From contig JAESSY010000205.1 in NCBI GenBank assembly GCA_016763855.1, positions 1 to 40,672 of the forward strand: a stretch of 40,672 bases of DNA, written 5' to 3'. The stretch's first letter is position 1, and each line of letters opens with the position of its first letter. A program made the position numbers and the translations under genes. This DNA is from Pseudomonadales bacterium (GTDB lineage Bacteria; Pseudomonadota; Gammaproteobacteria; Pseudomonadales; Azotimanducaceae). Shown one piece after another: positions 31,362-38,422 of this stretch. The notes below the pieces were generated by a model that ran no database searches, had not been told where the DNA came from, and saw only the letters and a program-made list of their open reading frames with translations.

Positions 31362-32063
31362 TTACGGTAGAATTGACAGTTTCGAGTACACAAATGCGAT
31401 TAGTTCGATTCTTTTATTGTCCTTTAAAGGCAAAAACTCTACACCATAGTGCACTTCTCTCTCCTCAGTTTCTCCCTTAACTTTTAGTCGGCCTCTAAGT
31501 ATTGAAGGCACTTCTAAGGTCCGCGTAATATCGGCAATAGTCAATTCTAGGGAAAGTGTAATTTCATCTCCACTCTTGCCTATTCGAATAGGTGTCACAA
31601 GATGGGCTCCACTCTCGCTGATATCAGCCAAATGGCATTTAACTTCCTTGGCTCTGTCTCCAATACTATTATTTACAACCATTGCATTGACTCGAATCTC
31701 AACGCGAACCGATTTTCTGACGTTATTTGTTTCCAATTCCACCGGATAGTCAACATGCATATGGGGATAAGGCAGACGGTAGAGCTGCATGATGGTTGTA
31801 TTAAATGCACAGGCACGATCATTCACCATCATTCTGACATTAATCGACTGGCCCGCACGGGTAGCAATCAGACGTCTGTTTTTGACGGGGGCTGTAACAA
31901 TAATGGAACGATTTTCAAGGTATCCAATCAGTCGAACGTGAAAGCGTTCAGCCTCACCTACAAATTGTAATTGCAAGGCGTCACCGAATCGCAAGCGCAG
32001 TTTATTCAGTTCTTGTGATTCAGCCTCGCTCTTAGATTTTGGTATATTAACTTGTTCACTCAT
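31362..32063 (-). CDS. PilZ-domain (cyclic di-GMP-binding) protein, YcgR-like
   Basis: A 233-residue protein with an N-terminal YcgR-type beta domain (LRFGDALQLQFVGEAERFHVRLIGYLENRSIIV) and a C-terminal PilZ domain. The c-di-GMP contacts are the RxxxR in VRKSVRVEIRVNA and the DISESGAHL loop (D-x-S-x-x-G). Such proteins bind c-di-GMP and act as flagellar brakes or on surface behaviour. No flagellar gene is nearby. A TTG six codons upstream is also in frame; ATG 32063 is preferred because AGAG lies just upstream. The gene lies 25 bases downstream of the sbcB stop, in the same direction. Confidence 0.9.
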   Translation of the reverse strand: MSEQVNIPKSKSEAESQELNKLRLRFGDALQLQFVGEAERFHVRLIGYLENRSIIVTAPVKNRRLIATRAGQSINVRMMVNDRACAFNTTIMQLYRLPYPHMHVDYPVELETNNVRKSVRVEIRVNAMVVNNSIGDRAKEVKCHLADISESGAHLVTPIRIGKSGDEITLSLELTIADITRTLEVPSILRGRLKVKGETEEREVHYGVEFLPLKDNKRIELIAFVYSKLSILP

Positions 32064-32088
32064 ATTCTCTAAATATGGCAAACAATCT

Positions 32089-33501
32089 CTATTTACGCCA
32101 ATTTAAACTCATCAAATCCAGCAAGTAGGTTTCTAGCGTATCGAGACAGCTAGCCCCTTTTCCTTCATTCCGTAATTTCTCGATTTCAGAGACTGATTCC
32201 ATTGGGCCAAAGCTAGCCTTGAACTTATTTTCTCTAAATGCCTGCCATTGCTTTTTTTCTTTATCAGTCAGAACATCAGGGAAATTTCTTGCACGATAGC
32301 GAAAGAGCATTTCGGGCAATCTGGGATCTTGAAATTGAGCACCAAAAGCACTTAGATTTTCAGGCGTGGACCTCTGAATTTCATTCATTAAGCTTCTATC
32401 GCTATCAGAGAAAAATCCACCCTGATATAACATTAAATCAGGATCGTGATGCGCTTTGAACTCGCTCATCAAAAATGCTTCGTGAATCTTTTCTGTAATG
32501 CCACTTGCTGTCTGTATTTGCCTCATGCGATCAAAACACTGATCTAGATTTATTTGCAATCGCTCTTCCTGACCTTTCAGTGTTCCCAGAGGCGCAATAG
32601 CCGGGCACTTATTAACATGAATAGTTTTAAGCGGAATCCTCTCAGGGCTTAGTTCTGCCTGGCTGGTAAATAGTCGCTTATTCAACTCTATTGGATTAAG
32701 TTCAAGGAGTGCCTGAGGGTCTTTAGTCAGATCAAAACAAATAATGCCGTTACTGTTGGTAGGATGAACACAAATTGGCAACACAATCGATAGACAATTT
32801 TGTCTGGCTGGATACATAGACGATATGTGAACAAGGGCATTCTTCCCGAGAGGATAAAGTTGTCGGACAACTTCGTTCTTTTTTCTCAAGGCATACATAT
32901 AATCAAAGAGTTTGGGTTGCGCTTTACGTAAGGCTTTGACGACTTCTATGGTTGCAAGCACATCCGAAACCGCATCATGGGCGGAGTCATGCCCTATCCC
33001 ATTTACCTCGGTCAATTTTTCTAGCCGAAAACTCGGTACACCCGACTCATTTACCGGCCATTGGAAGCCATCAGGTCTCAGTGCATGGGCTAGTCTAAAA
33101 AAATCGATAACATCCCAACGACTGTTTCCATGCTGCCATTCTCTGGCATAAGGATCATGAAAATTTCGATAGAAGAGATTTCGGGTGAACTCATCGTCGA
33201 ATCGGATACTATTAAACCCAGCAACGCAGGTACCGGGCACAGAAAATTCCTTAATGATTTCATCACAAAAACGAACTTCTGACATCCCATCTTGAACAAG
33301 CGTGTTGAAGTCAATCCCTGTGACCAAAATGGCCTCAGGATGCGGAACAATATCATTGCTGGGTAAACTAAAAAGGTTGGTCGACTCCGAGATCACATTC
33401 AGATCAAGGTCAGTCCGTACACCGGCAAATTGTATTGCACGATCTCGGGCTGCATCGATACCGGTCGTTTCCAGATCATACCAATAGATTGATTCTTGCA
33501 T
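32089..33501 (-). CDS. sbcB: Exodeoxyribonuclease I
   Basis: A 470-residue exonuclease I, a 3'-5' single-strand DNA exonuclease in recombination and mismatch repair. The DEDDh core is visible: Asp9 and Glu11 in YWYDLETTGID, the second block VAGFNSIRFDDEFTRNLFYRNF, and the HD pair in GHDSAHDAVSDVLATIEVVKAL. The SH3-like and helical C-terminal parts (ELSPERIPLKTIHVNKCPAIAPL, FPDVLTDKEKKQWQAF) follow as in Escherichia coli SbcB, with the same length. The ATG at 33501 begins MQESIYWYDLETTG, as in the family. It is divergent from the DASS transporter gene. Confidence 0.95.
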   Translation of the reverse strand: MQESIYWYDLETTGIDAARDRAIQFAGVRTDLDLNVISESTNLFSLPSNDIVPHPEAILVTGIDFNTLVQDGMSEVRFCDEIIKEFSVPGTCVAGFNSIRFDDEFTRNLFYRNFHDPYAREWQHGNSRWDVIDFFRLAHALRPDGFQWPVNESGVPSFRLEKLTEVNGIGHDSAHDAVSDVLATIEVVKALRKAQPKLFDYMYALRKKNEVVRQLYPLGKNALVHISSMYPARQNCLSIVLPICVHPTNSNGIICFDLTKDPQALLELNPIELNKRLFTSQAELSPERIPLKTIHVNKCPAIAPLGTLKGQEERLQINLDQCFDRMRQIQTASGITEKIHEAFLMSEFKAHHDPDLMLYQGGFFSDSDRSLMNEIQRSTPENLSAFGAQFQDPRLPEMLFRYRARNFPDVLTDKEKKQWQAFRENKFKASFGPMESVSEIEKLRNEGKGASCLDTLETYLLDLMSLNWRK

Positions 33502-33599
33502 GGACTTGGTCTCTTAAACTAATGACAAGCTGCTCTGATTCGACAAATTATAACTGAGTAATCTATGTATAATTGCGAAAAATCATCAATAAAGTTGCT

Positions 33600-34982
33600 A
33601 TGACTGAACAAAAATCGAAATTATTCATGTTGATTATTGGGCTATGCCTTTCAGCCACAACTTATTTTTTATTGAGTTCTGCAGGCTGGGACAATAGCGC
33701 TTGTTGGACGGGCGCCATCACTGTGCTTTGTGCCATTTGGTGGATATTTGAGCCCATACCCATACCCGCTACTTCACTTATTCCGATTGCTTTACTACCC
33801 TTCCTTGGCGTACTCACACCGGCTGAAGTTGGCGCATCTTATGGCAGTCCATTGGTTCTCCTTTTGATGGGGGGATTTATGTTATCGACCGCCATGGAGA
33901 AAAGCGGTGCACATCTTCGCGTTGCAATCTATATGGTCAACCTATTTGGTGGCGATAGCAGTAAAAGGCTGGTTTTTGGGTTTATGGCAGCATCCGCCGT
34001 TCTCAGCATGTGGATATCCAATACCGCCACAACCCTAATGTTGTTACCCGTGGCGTTGGCAGTTTTAGAAAAATCTGAAGACAAGATGCTTGCCATTCCA
34101 CTTCTTCTGGGCATTGCCTATGCAGCGAGTGTGGGGGGTATCGGCACGCCAATCGGCACACCGCCTAATCTGATATTCAGACAAATATACGAAGACTATA
34201 CCGGTATTGAAATTGGATTTTTTACCTGGATGAGCTGGGGTATTCCCGTTGTCTTGTTGTTTCTTCCCATCATTGCACTTTGGCTTACGCGTAAACTAAG
34301 CTACAAGGGCAAAGTAGAAATGCCCCTGCTTCAAGCCTGGTCCATCGAAGAAAAACGTGTGTTTATTGTTTTCTCTCTAACAGCACTCGCTTGGGTAACT
34401 CGAAGCCAACCTTTTGGCGGCTGGAGAGAAGCCTTGAATATACCCTCTGCTAACGATGCCAGTGTTGCGCTAATTGCAGTCATTTGTATGTTTATTATTC
34501 CGAATGGTAAAGGCGGCACTCTCCTCGATTGGAAGACTGCCAACAAAATACCCTGGGGGACTTTGTTATTGTTTGGAGGCGGCATTGCCATTGCAAAAGC
34601 ATTTGTTGTTTCTGGCTTAAGCGCAGAACTTGGAGAAGCCCTCTCAGGCATCGCACATTGGAACCTTATCCTAATGATTGCTGCTATTTGCCTAACGATT
34701 ACTTTCATGACAGAAATGACAAGTAACACCGCAACAACAACGCTAATGATGCCGATACTTGCAGCAGCAGCTATCTCTGCGGGGATAGAACCTGCCCTAC
34801 TCATGGTACCCGCAGCCATGACCGCAAGCTGCGCCTTTATGCTACCGGTGGCAACGGCACCAAACACAATCATGTTTAGTACCGGACGTTTCACTATAAA
34901 AGTCATGGCAAAGGAAGGTGTAATGCTTAATCTATTGGGCGTGGTAATTGTGACAATGGTTTGTACTGTGATGTTGGGTTGA
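33600..34982 (+). CDS. DASS (SLC13) family sodium/carboxylate symporter
   Basis: A 460-residue inner-membrane transporter with about 11-12 hydrophobic segments. The two inverted-repeat Na+/carboxylate signatures are present: WISNTATTLMLLPVALAVL and MTSNTATTTLMMPILAAAA (SNT motifs), plus GTPIGTPPNLIF and the C-terminal LPVATAPNTIMFSTG. These proteins co-transport Na+ with di- or tricarboxylates such as succinate, malate or citrate. The ATG at 33600 is preferred over a TTG nine codons upstream. It stands alone, divergent from sbcB, followed by a hairpin and the convergent rhomboid gene. Confidence 0.93.
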   Translation: MTEQKSKLFMLIIGLCLSATTYFLLSSAGWDNSACWTGAITVLCAIWWIFEPIPIPATSLIPIALLPFLGVLTPAEVGASYGSPLVLLLMGGFMLSTAMEKSGAHLRVAIYMVNLFGGDSSKRLVFGFMAASAVLSMWISNTATTLMLLPVALAVLEKSEDKMLAIPLLLGIAYAASVGGIGTPIGTPPNLIFRQIYEDYTGIEIGFFTWMSWGIPVVLLFLPIIALWLTRKLSYKGKVEMPLLQAWSIEEKRVFIVFSLTALAWVTRSQPFGGWREALNIPSANDASVALIAVICMFIIPNGKGGTLLDWKTANKIPWGTLLLFGGGIAIAKAFVVSGLSAELGEALSGIAHWNLILMIAAICLTITFMTEMTSNTATTTLMMPILAAAAISAGIEPALLMVPAAMTASCAFMLPVATAPNTIMFSTGRFTIKVMAKEGVMLNLLGVVIVTMVCTVMLG

Positions 34983-34986
34983 TGTG

Positions 34987-35004
34987 ATTAGCTTAGCTAA
35001 TTTT
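34987..35004 (+). terminator. Candidate terminator after the DASS gene
   Basis: ATTAGC (34987-34992) pairs with GCTAAT (34996-35001) around TTA and runs into TTTT. The stem is short, so it is a weak candidate, but the position between convergent genes is right. Confidence 0.4.
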
Positions 35005-35043
35005 GATATAGATAAAAGTTGCAGGGGTACTCTCCTCCCTTCT

Positions 35044-36102
35044 TCAGCGTTCCAAGCTCGCTTCTTGATTGAGCGTGAAAAATAATGAAGAAATGGGTTT
35101 AGCAAGAAAACCAAGTATGATACCGAACAGAAAACCTGAGACATGAGTAATGATGCTTCCAGTGCCTAGCACTAGTGAGACCGTTAGGAAAGTCAAATTA
35201 GCGAAGTGGAGTGTAGTTACCCAGTGATACTTCGGAAATACTTCTGGAAACCTTAAATTAGCAGAAAGAAAATACCCTAGGACACCCGCTATCCCCCCTG
35301 AAAACCCAATAATCCCATCAGAATCAAACCCGAAGAACAATTGACCAAGGTACGCAGTAAAAAAAGAAAGTGTAGCAGTGACTAAAGCTATTGGAACAAT
35401 ACGAATTCCTATCGCTGGGCCATACATTGCAAAAAAAACAGTGCCCATTAGAGCATTACTCAACCAGTGCGCAAGATCGAGATGGAGAAATATTGCGGTA
35501 AATATTCGCCACCACTCATTATATTGAGTTACTTTCTCATATATCAAACCATAAGAAATTAGATATTTCTCATTTGTTCCAAGAAAATTTGCGAATGTAA
35601 TTTGAATGATTCCAATAGCAACCATAAACCCCAAAAAAGGGTAACAATAGTATACAAACTTGGTGCTATTCCAGCTATAAAATTTCCACCTCTCTTCTAG
35701 GTAATAGCCATTCTTTGGTTTAAATAATTTGTAGTTGAATCTTTCGTAGGCCCCAATCGTTAGCAAGATGAAAGTCCACAGTGTAGTGAAAAATAAATCA
35801 GTAAACCATAGCAATAGAGGGGTTCCAAAAAGTAAATAAGCCAGTATCATTCGGCAAAATTGTTGGGAAAATCGCAATTGCTTTTTATGAATTTTTTCTT
35901 GATCCGAAAATATAGGTGACGCAAATCGCCCATTAGTTTGAGGAGAGCTTACTAATATAGGCGAACCTAATTTGGCATTTTTCAGGTGATAAAGCGCCTT
36001 ATCCTTTCCTTTCTGGGTCCAGAATAGTAGAGGGTAATAAGATGCCCACTCTTCATTTGATAATGGTAAATTGGCTAAATCATGCCACTTTGGAATATTC
36101 AT
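35044..36102 (-). CDS. Rhomboid family intramembrane serine protease
   Basis: A 352-residue polytopic membrane protein with a cytosolic N-terminal region of about 85 residues and then six to eight hydrophobic segments. The rhomboid active site is complete: His212 and Asn216 in LDLAHWLSNAL (HxxxN), Ser268 in GFSGGIAGVLGY and His320 in ITHVSGFLFGIILG, with NEWWRIFTAIFLH just before as in GlpG. The N-terminal two hydrophobic segments (84-118) and the long cytosolic region are not part of the core fold. It lies 49 bases downstream of the double-glycine peptide gene on the same strand, separated by a strong hairpin. A role in maturation of, or immunity to, that peptide is inferred from this layout only. 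Confidence 0.9.
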   Translation of the reverse strand: MNIPKWHDLANLPLSNEEWASYYPLLFWTQKGKDKALYHLKNAKLGSPILVSSPQTNGRFASPIFSDQEKIHKKQLRFSQQFCRMILAYLLFGTPLLLWFTDLFFTTLWTFILLTIGAYERFNYKLFKPKNGYYLEERWKFYSWNSTKFVYYCYPFLGFMVAIGIIQITFANFLGTNEKYLISYGLIYEKVTQYNEWWRIFTAIFLHLDLAHWLSNALMGTVFFAMYGPAIGIRIVPIALVTATLSFFTAYLGQLFFGFDSDGIIGFSGGIAGVLGYFLSANLRFPEVFPKYHWVTTLHFANLTFLTVSLVLGTGSIITHVSGFLFGIILGFLAKPISSLFFTLNQEASLER

Positions 36103-36109
36103 TATATAG

Positions 36110-36149
36110 AACTAGCTTGGCGCCCCCTTTCAGGAGCACCAAATTAGTT
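36110..36149 (-). terminator. Strong intercistronic hairpin between peptide and rhomboid genes
   Basis: On the minus strand TTGGTGCTCC (36142-36133) pairs with GGGGCGCCAA (36126-36117), ten pairs with two G-U, around a six-base loop. An outer stem AACTA/TAGTT (36149-36145 with 36114-36110) extends it. There is no T-run. It is best read as an attenuator or 3' RNA-stabilising hairpin that lets the short peptide gene be expressed more than the protease gene, as seen in bacteriocin operons. Confidence 0.7.
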
Positions 36150-36151
36150 AA

Positions 36152-36316
36152 TCATCTCATCCTATATGATACATAGAGCAAAGCCCCTCCTATCGCTAGC
36201 CCAAACCCAGCAGTTGCGGCCGTAGCTAACCCGATCGCGATAATCGCTAAGCCACCGCTTTCTAAACCTAATCCACCACTAACTTCTCTCATTTCATCTA
36301 TGGTTAAATCTTCCAT
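36152..36316 (-). CDS. Double-glycine-leader bacteriocin-like peptide (54 aa)
   Basis: A short gene of 55 codons with AAGGA five bases before ATG 36316. The product begins MEDLTIDEMREVSGG. Counting back from the Gly-Gly, Leu is at -12, Thr at -11, Glu at -8, Met at -7 and Val at -4, a full match to the leader consensus of class II bacteriocins and microcins (L-S/T-x-x-E-L/M-x-x-I/V-x-G-G). The 39-residue core, LGLESGGLAIIAIGLATAAT onward, is hydrophobic, Gly/Ala-rich, with a GxxxG motif (GLAIG) and a basic end SYRMR, so it should span a membrane. It has no cysteine. No C39-peptidase ABC exporter is in the window. The rhomboid gene follows. It could also be a signalling peptide. Confidence 0.78.
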   Translation of the reverse strand: MEDLTIDEMREVSGGLGLESGGLAIIAIGLATAATAGFGLAIGGALLYVSYRMR

Positions 36317-36338
36317 ATCAATTCCTTTTTAAGTTATA

Positions 36339-36351
36339 CACAATTATTGTG
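36339..36351. promoter_or_regulatory. Palindrome upstream of the bacteriocin-like gene
   Basis: CACAAT-T-ATTGTG is a perfect 6-base inverted repeat with a one-base centre, 22 bases before the peptide start. On the minus strand it is directly followed by TATAAC, a possible -10 hexamer, so it is placed to act as an operator. The -35 (TTGTCA) is 20 bases away, a long spacing, so the promoter itself is uncertain. Confidence 0.4.
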
Positions 36352-36374
36352 CGAAATTTGACAAGTTCCGAAGA

Positions 36375-36566
36375 ATGAAAAAAAGCGTCTTCACTTCTTA
36401 CATCGACAAACTTATCGAGGAGACTATCGCAACAATACATATCAGGAAATATAGCCAATGGCTCAAATATCACCAAGCAATGTCCTACAGACATGTGGAC
36501 GTAAATATTGCACCAAGAGTAGCACTTTTAAAAACGAATCAGAAACCTGAATTTCGTCCACCGTAA
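36375..36566 (+). CDS. Hypothetical basic small protein (63 aa)
   Basis: A 63-residue frame, MKKSVFTSYIDKLIEETIAT onward, rich in Lys, Arg, His and Tyr, with a helix-like N-terminus and a proline-ended tail. It has no membrane segment, so it is not a classical bacteriocin immunity protein. It is divergent from the double-glycine peptide gene, with 58 bases between starts. GAAGA just before the ATG is a weak ribosome site. I do not recognise a family. It may be a real small gene of the bacteriocin-like island or a chance frame. Confidence 0.35.
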   Translation: MKKSVFTSYIDKLIEETIATIHIRKYSQWLKYHQAMSYRHVDVNIAPRVALLKTNQKPEFRPP

Positions 36567-36626
36567 TCCCTTAGGTATATTTTGGAAGCAAAGGGGACAG
36601 TGTGATCTTCCTCTTCTTTTTAAGGA

Positions 36627-36698
36627 ATGGCGAGATTGATGATGATTGGGAGGGTGTTACACGAGTTGAAAAAAATTATGACACTGGCAGGGAACTGA
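36627..36698 (+). pseudogene. Possible relic of a REP-associated tyrosine transposase start
   Basis: AAAGGGGACAGTGTGATC precedes TAAGGA and the start ATGGCGAGATTG. In many Gammaproteobacteria, transposase_17/RAYT genes begin MARL and are preceded by a GGGGACAGT stretch like this one. Here the frame breaks down at once (MARLMMIGRVLHELKKIMTL) and stops after 23 codons. The identification rests on a short likeness from memory and is tentative. It would explain this otherwise empty 157-base gap. Confidence 0.3.
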
Positions 36699-36723
36699 AA
36701 TGTAAACAACATCTCTAACAGCT

Positions 36724-37392
36724 ATGTTTAATTCGGTCACCTTTGATGATTTCAAATTTGATTCGTCCCTTACCGAGGGCGAAACACGAAAGAGGCATCG
36801 TAATCTCTCTATTGCCACACTATTGGCTATCATTGTACATTTATTTTTGTTTTTCTATTGGCGCTTTGAAGTGACACAGGCGAACAATTCTGTGGTAATC
36901 AAGGTCGAACTGGTACCTGAAGAAGTAATGCTAAAAGAGGAACCCGCACCATTCATTCAGCCCAAATACATAGAAAAACCGTTGGTAAGAATCATTGAAG
37001 AGATAGTAACTCTCGATAATATGGATAAGCTACCGGAAACAGCAAAAGAGAAGAAACAGCACCCTGACACTACCTTGTATACCCGTGCTATCAGGGCGAT
37101 AAAAGACAACACCTTGCCACAGCCAGCCATATTCAATTCATTTAGCGTCGCAGATTTCCCTCAAAAGGAAATAAAAGGATTATATGATCGCATCAGCTAT
37201 CTCAGTCCTATCATCACCGCTCCTAAGCGTATTCGATTTAGAAACAATGACGGCACCTACACTATCAAGAAAGATGATGGTTTTGGAAACGTAACCTGCA
37301 TGGAACAACGAGGCCCCACAGATCCATTTGAAATGCTGAATCCTCAGCTGTGGTACCTCATTCCCAATGATACTTGCCAGCATATAAAATAG
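36724..37392 (+). CDS. TonB/TolA-like single-span periplasmic protein
   Basis: A 222-residue protein with a basic cytosolic N-terminus (EGETRKRHRNL) and one membrane helix (SIATLLAIIVHLFLFFYWRF, about residues 28-48). Then a periplasmic region opens VVIKVELVPEEVMLKEEPAPF, like the segment after the anchor of TonB-type energy transducers. The C-terminal part (GTYTIKKDDGFGNVTCMEQR, then WYLIPNDTC) has two cysteines that may form a disulfide. It is not the TonB C-terminal domain. Function unknown: it may be a membrane-tethered envelope protein. Many marine gammaproteobacterial genomes have several such proteins, by my recollection. It has no clear operon partner. Confidence 0.7.
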   Translation: MFNSVTFDDFKFDSSLTEGETRKRHRNLSIATLLAIIVHLFLFFYWRFEVTQANNSVVIKVELVPEEVMLKEEPAPFIQPKYIEKPLVRIIEEIVTLDNMDKLPETAKEKKQHPDTTLYTRAIRAIKDNTLPQPAIFNSFSVADFPQKEIKGLYDRISYLSPIITAPKRIRFRNNDGTYTIKKDDGFGNVTCMEQRGPTDPFEMLNPQLWYLIPNDTCQHIK

Positions 37393-37491
37393 GGCTTGGC
37401 ACAAATGAAAGAAATTATTGACGTCTTTTAGCGCTTTACATTATCGTATAACAATATTATTGTATCGTTAAATAATACTTCAAGGCTTGTC

Positions 37492-38040
37492 ATGAATCCA
37501 AAAATCGCATTCCTTAGTCGAACCCTGAGCATACTTGCTTCTCTCTTCGTCGTGCTCATCCCAGTTACCGTATCCGTTCTTTGGATATTCGGAAGCGAAG
37601 AAACATTACTCTCCGGTCTTCCTCAATACTGGTTTGTCCCGAACGGCATTCTATTTCAACCGGGAACCTTGTCGGAGTCAACAAGGATTATAAGTGCGGG
37701 TATTTCACTTGTAGCAAATCTCCCATTGCTACTCGCGCTATGGCAACTCCGCGGCTTGCTGGAGTTGTATCGCAATTTGGAACTGTTTCGAGAAGAGGCA
37801 GCGCCACGAATGAAAAAGTTTGCAGCGTACATCGTCGGGTTTGCGCTTTTACAACCAATTGCTGGTGGGTTTCTTAGCATTGTAACCAGCATCAATAATG
37901 CAGAGGGGCATCGTGTACTTTCAATTTCCATAGCCGATACAGATATTGCGACAATCTTTCTAGGATTAACCATGATTGTAATTGCATACGTGCTTGAAGA
38001 TGCTCACCGTCTTTCCGAAGATAATAAAAGTTTCGTCTAG
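37492..38040 (+). CDS. DUF2975 family membrane protein
   Basis: A 182-residue protein with four hydrophobic segments, at about residues 12-33, 66-86, 110-130 and 150-168. The DUF2975 pattern is visible: N-terminal double helix, LRGLLELYRNLELF, the amphipathic stretch with FREEAAPRMKKFAAYIVGFALLQPI, and a last helix ending in the cytosolic VLEDAHRLSEDNKSFV. Function is unknown. It is followed nine bases later by a small XRE-family regulator, the usual partner of this family (as in Bacillus YoaS-YozG), so the pair may sense a membrane signal. Confidence 0.9.
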   Translation: MNPKIAFLSRTLSILASLFVVLIPVTVSVLWIFGSEETLLSGLPQYWFVPNGILFQPGTLSESTRIISAGISLVANLPLLLALWQLRGLLELYRNLELFREEAAPRMKKFAAYIVGFALLQPIAGGFLSIVTSINNAEGHRVLSISIADTDIATIFLGLTMIVIAYVLEDAHRLSEDNKSFV

Positions 38041-38049
38041 GAGCGAACC

Positions 38050-38265
38050 ATGCCCATCAACATCAATTTGGATGTACTGCTCGCCCAAAGAAAGCGAAAA
38101 TCTAAAGAACTTGCGGAGTATGTTGGCATCACAGAAGCCAATATCTCTCTCATTCGGTCAGGAAAGGTAAAGGGCATTAGATTTTCTACGCTTGAATCTA
38201 TTTGTGAATTTTTAGAATGTCAACCTGGTGATTTATTGGAATATCAAGCCAAGGCCGACGCCTAA
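38050..38265 (+). CDS. XRE/Cro-type small DNA-binding protein, YozG-like
   Basis: A 71-residue helix-turn-helix protein, INLDVLLAQRKRKSKELAEYVGITEANISLIRSGKVKGIRFSTLESICEFLECQPGDLLEY. The layout is the standard five-helix Cro fold, with the recognition helix in ITEANISLIRSGK. AGGAGCGA lies just before ATG 38050. It is in one operon with the DUF2975 membrane protein, and such pairs are thought to act together. No toxin is visible, so it is not called an antitoxin. Its target is unknown, possibly its own promoter. Confidence 0.93.
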   Translation: MPININLDVLLAQRKRKSKELAEYVGITEANISLIRSGKVKGIRFSTLESICEFLECQPGDLLEYQAKADA

Positions 38266-38374
38266 ATAGAACGGGAATAGGACAATGTGATTCACCTCAT
38301 ATAACAAACTGCTATCCAATAAAACTAGCACAAACTACACTATTACCTTTAAAAAATAGGCTAAAAGCGATATA

Positions 38375-38390
38375 CTGTATATCCATACAG
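38375..38390. promoter_or_regulatory. LexA (SOS) box upstream of the HNH nuclease gene
   Basis: CTGTATATCCATACAG is CTGT-N8-ACAG and, with flanking TA, differs from the ideal gammaproteobacterial LexA site (TACTGTATATATATACAGTA) only at the centre and the 3' flank. It overlaps a possible -10 hexamer TATACT (38371-38376), with TTTAAA 17 bases upstream, so LexA bound here would block transcription starting near 38383. That start lies between the ATGs at 38393 and 38423 and the box. Confidence 0.85.
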
Positions 38391-38422
38391 CTATGTACAT
38401 TACCTTAAGTTTAGCGCCTATT

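Noticed and set aside
34331-34906. 191-codon minus-strand frame inside the DASS transporter gene
   Set aside because: Antisense shadow of conserved membrane segments; no family likeness and no ribosome site.
37656-37973. 105-codon minus-strand frame inside the DUF2975 gene
   Set aside because: Antisense shadow; the plus-strand DUF2975 gene has the expected partner and start.
38050-38265. Antitoxin of a toxin-antitoxin pair
   Set aside because: The partner is a DUF2975 membrane protein, the usual neighbour of this regulator type, and no toxin-like gene is adjacent.
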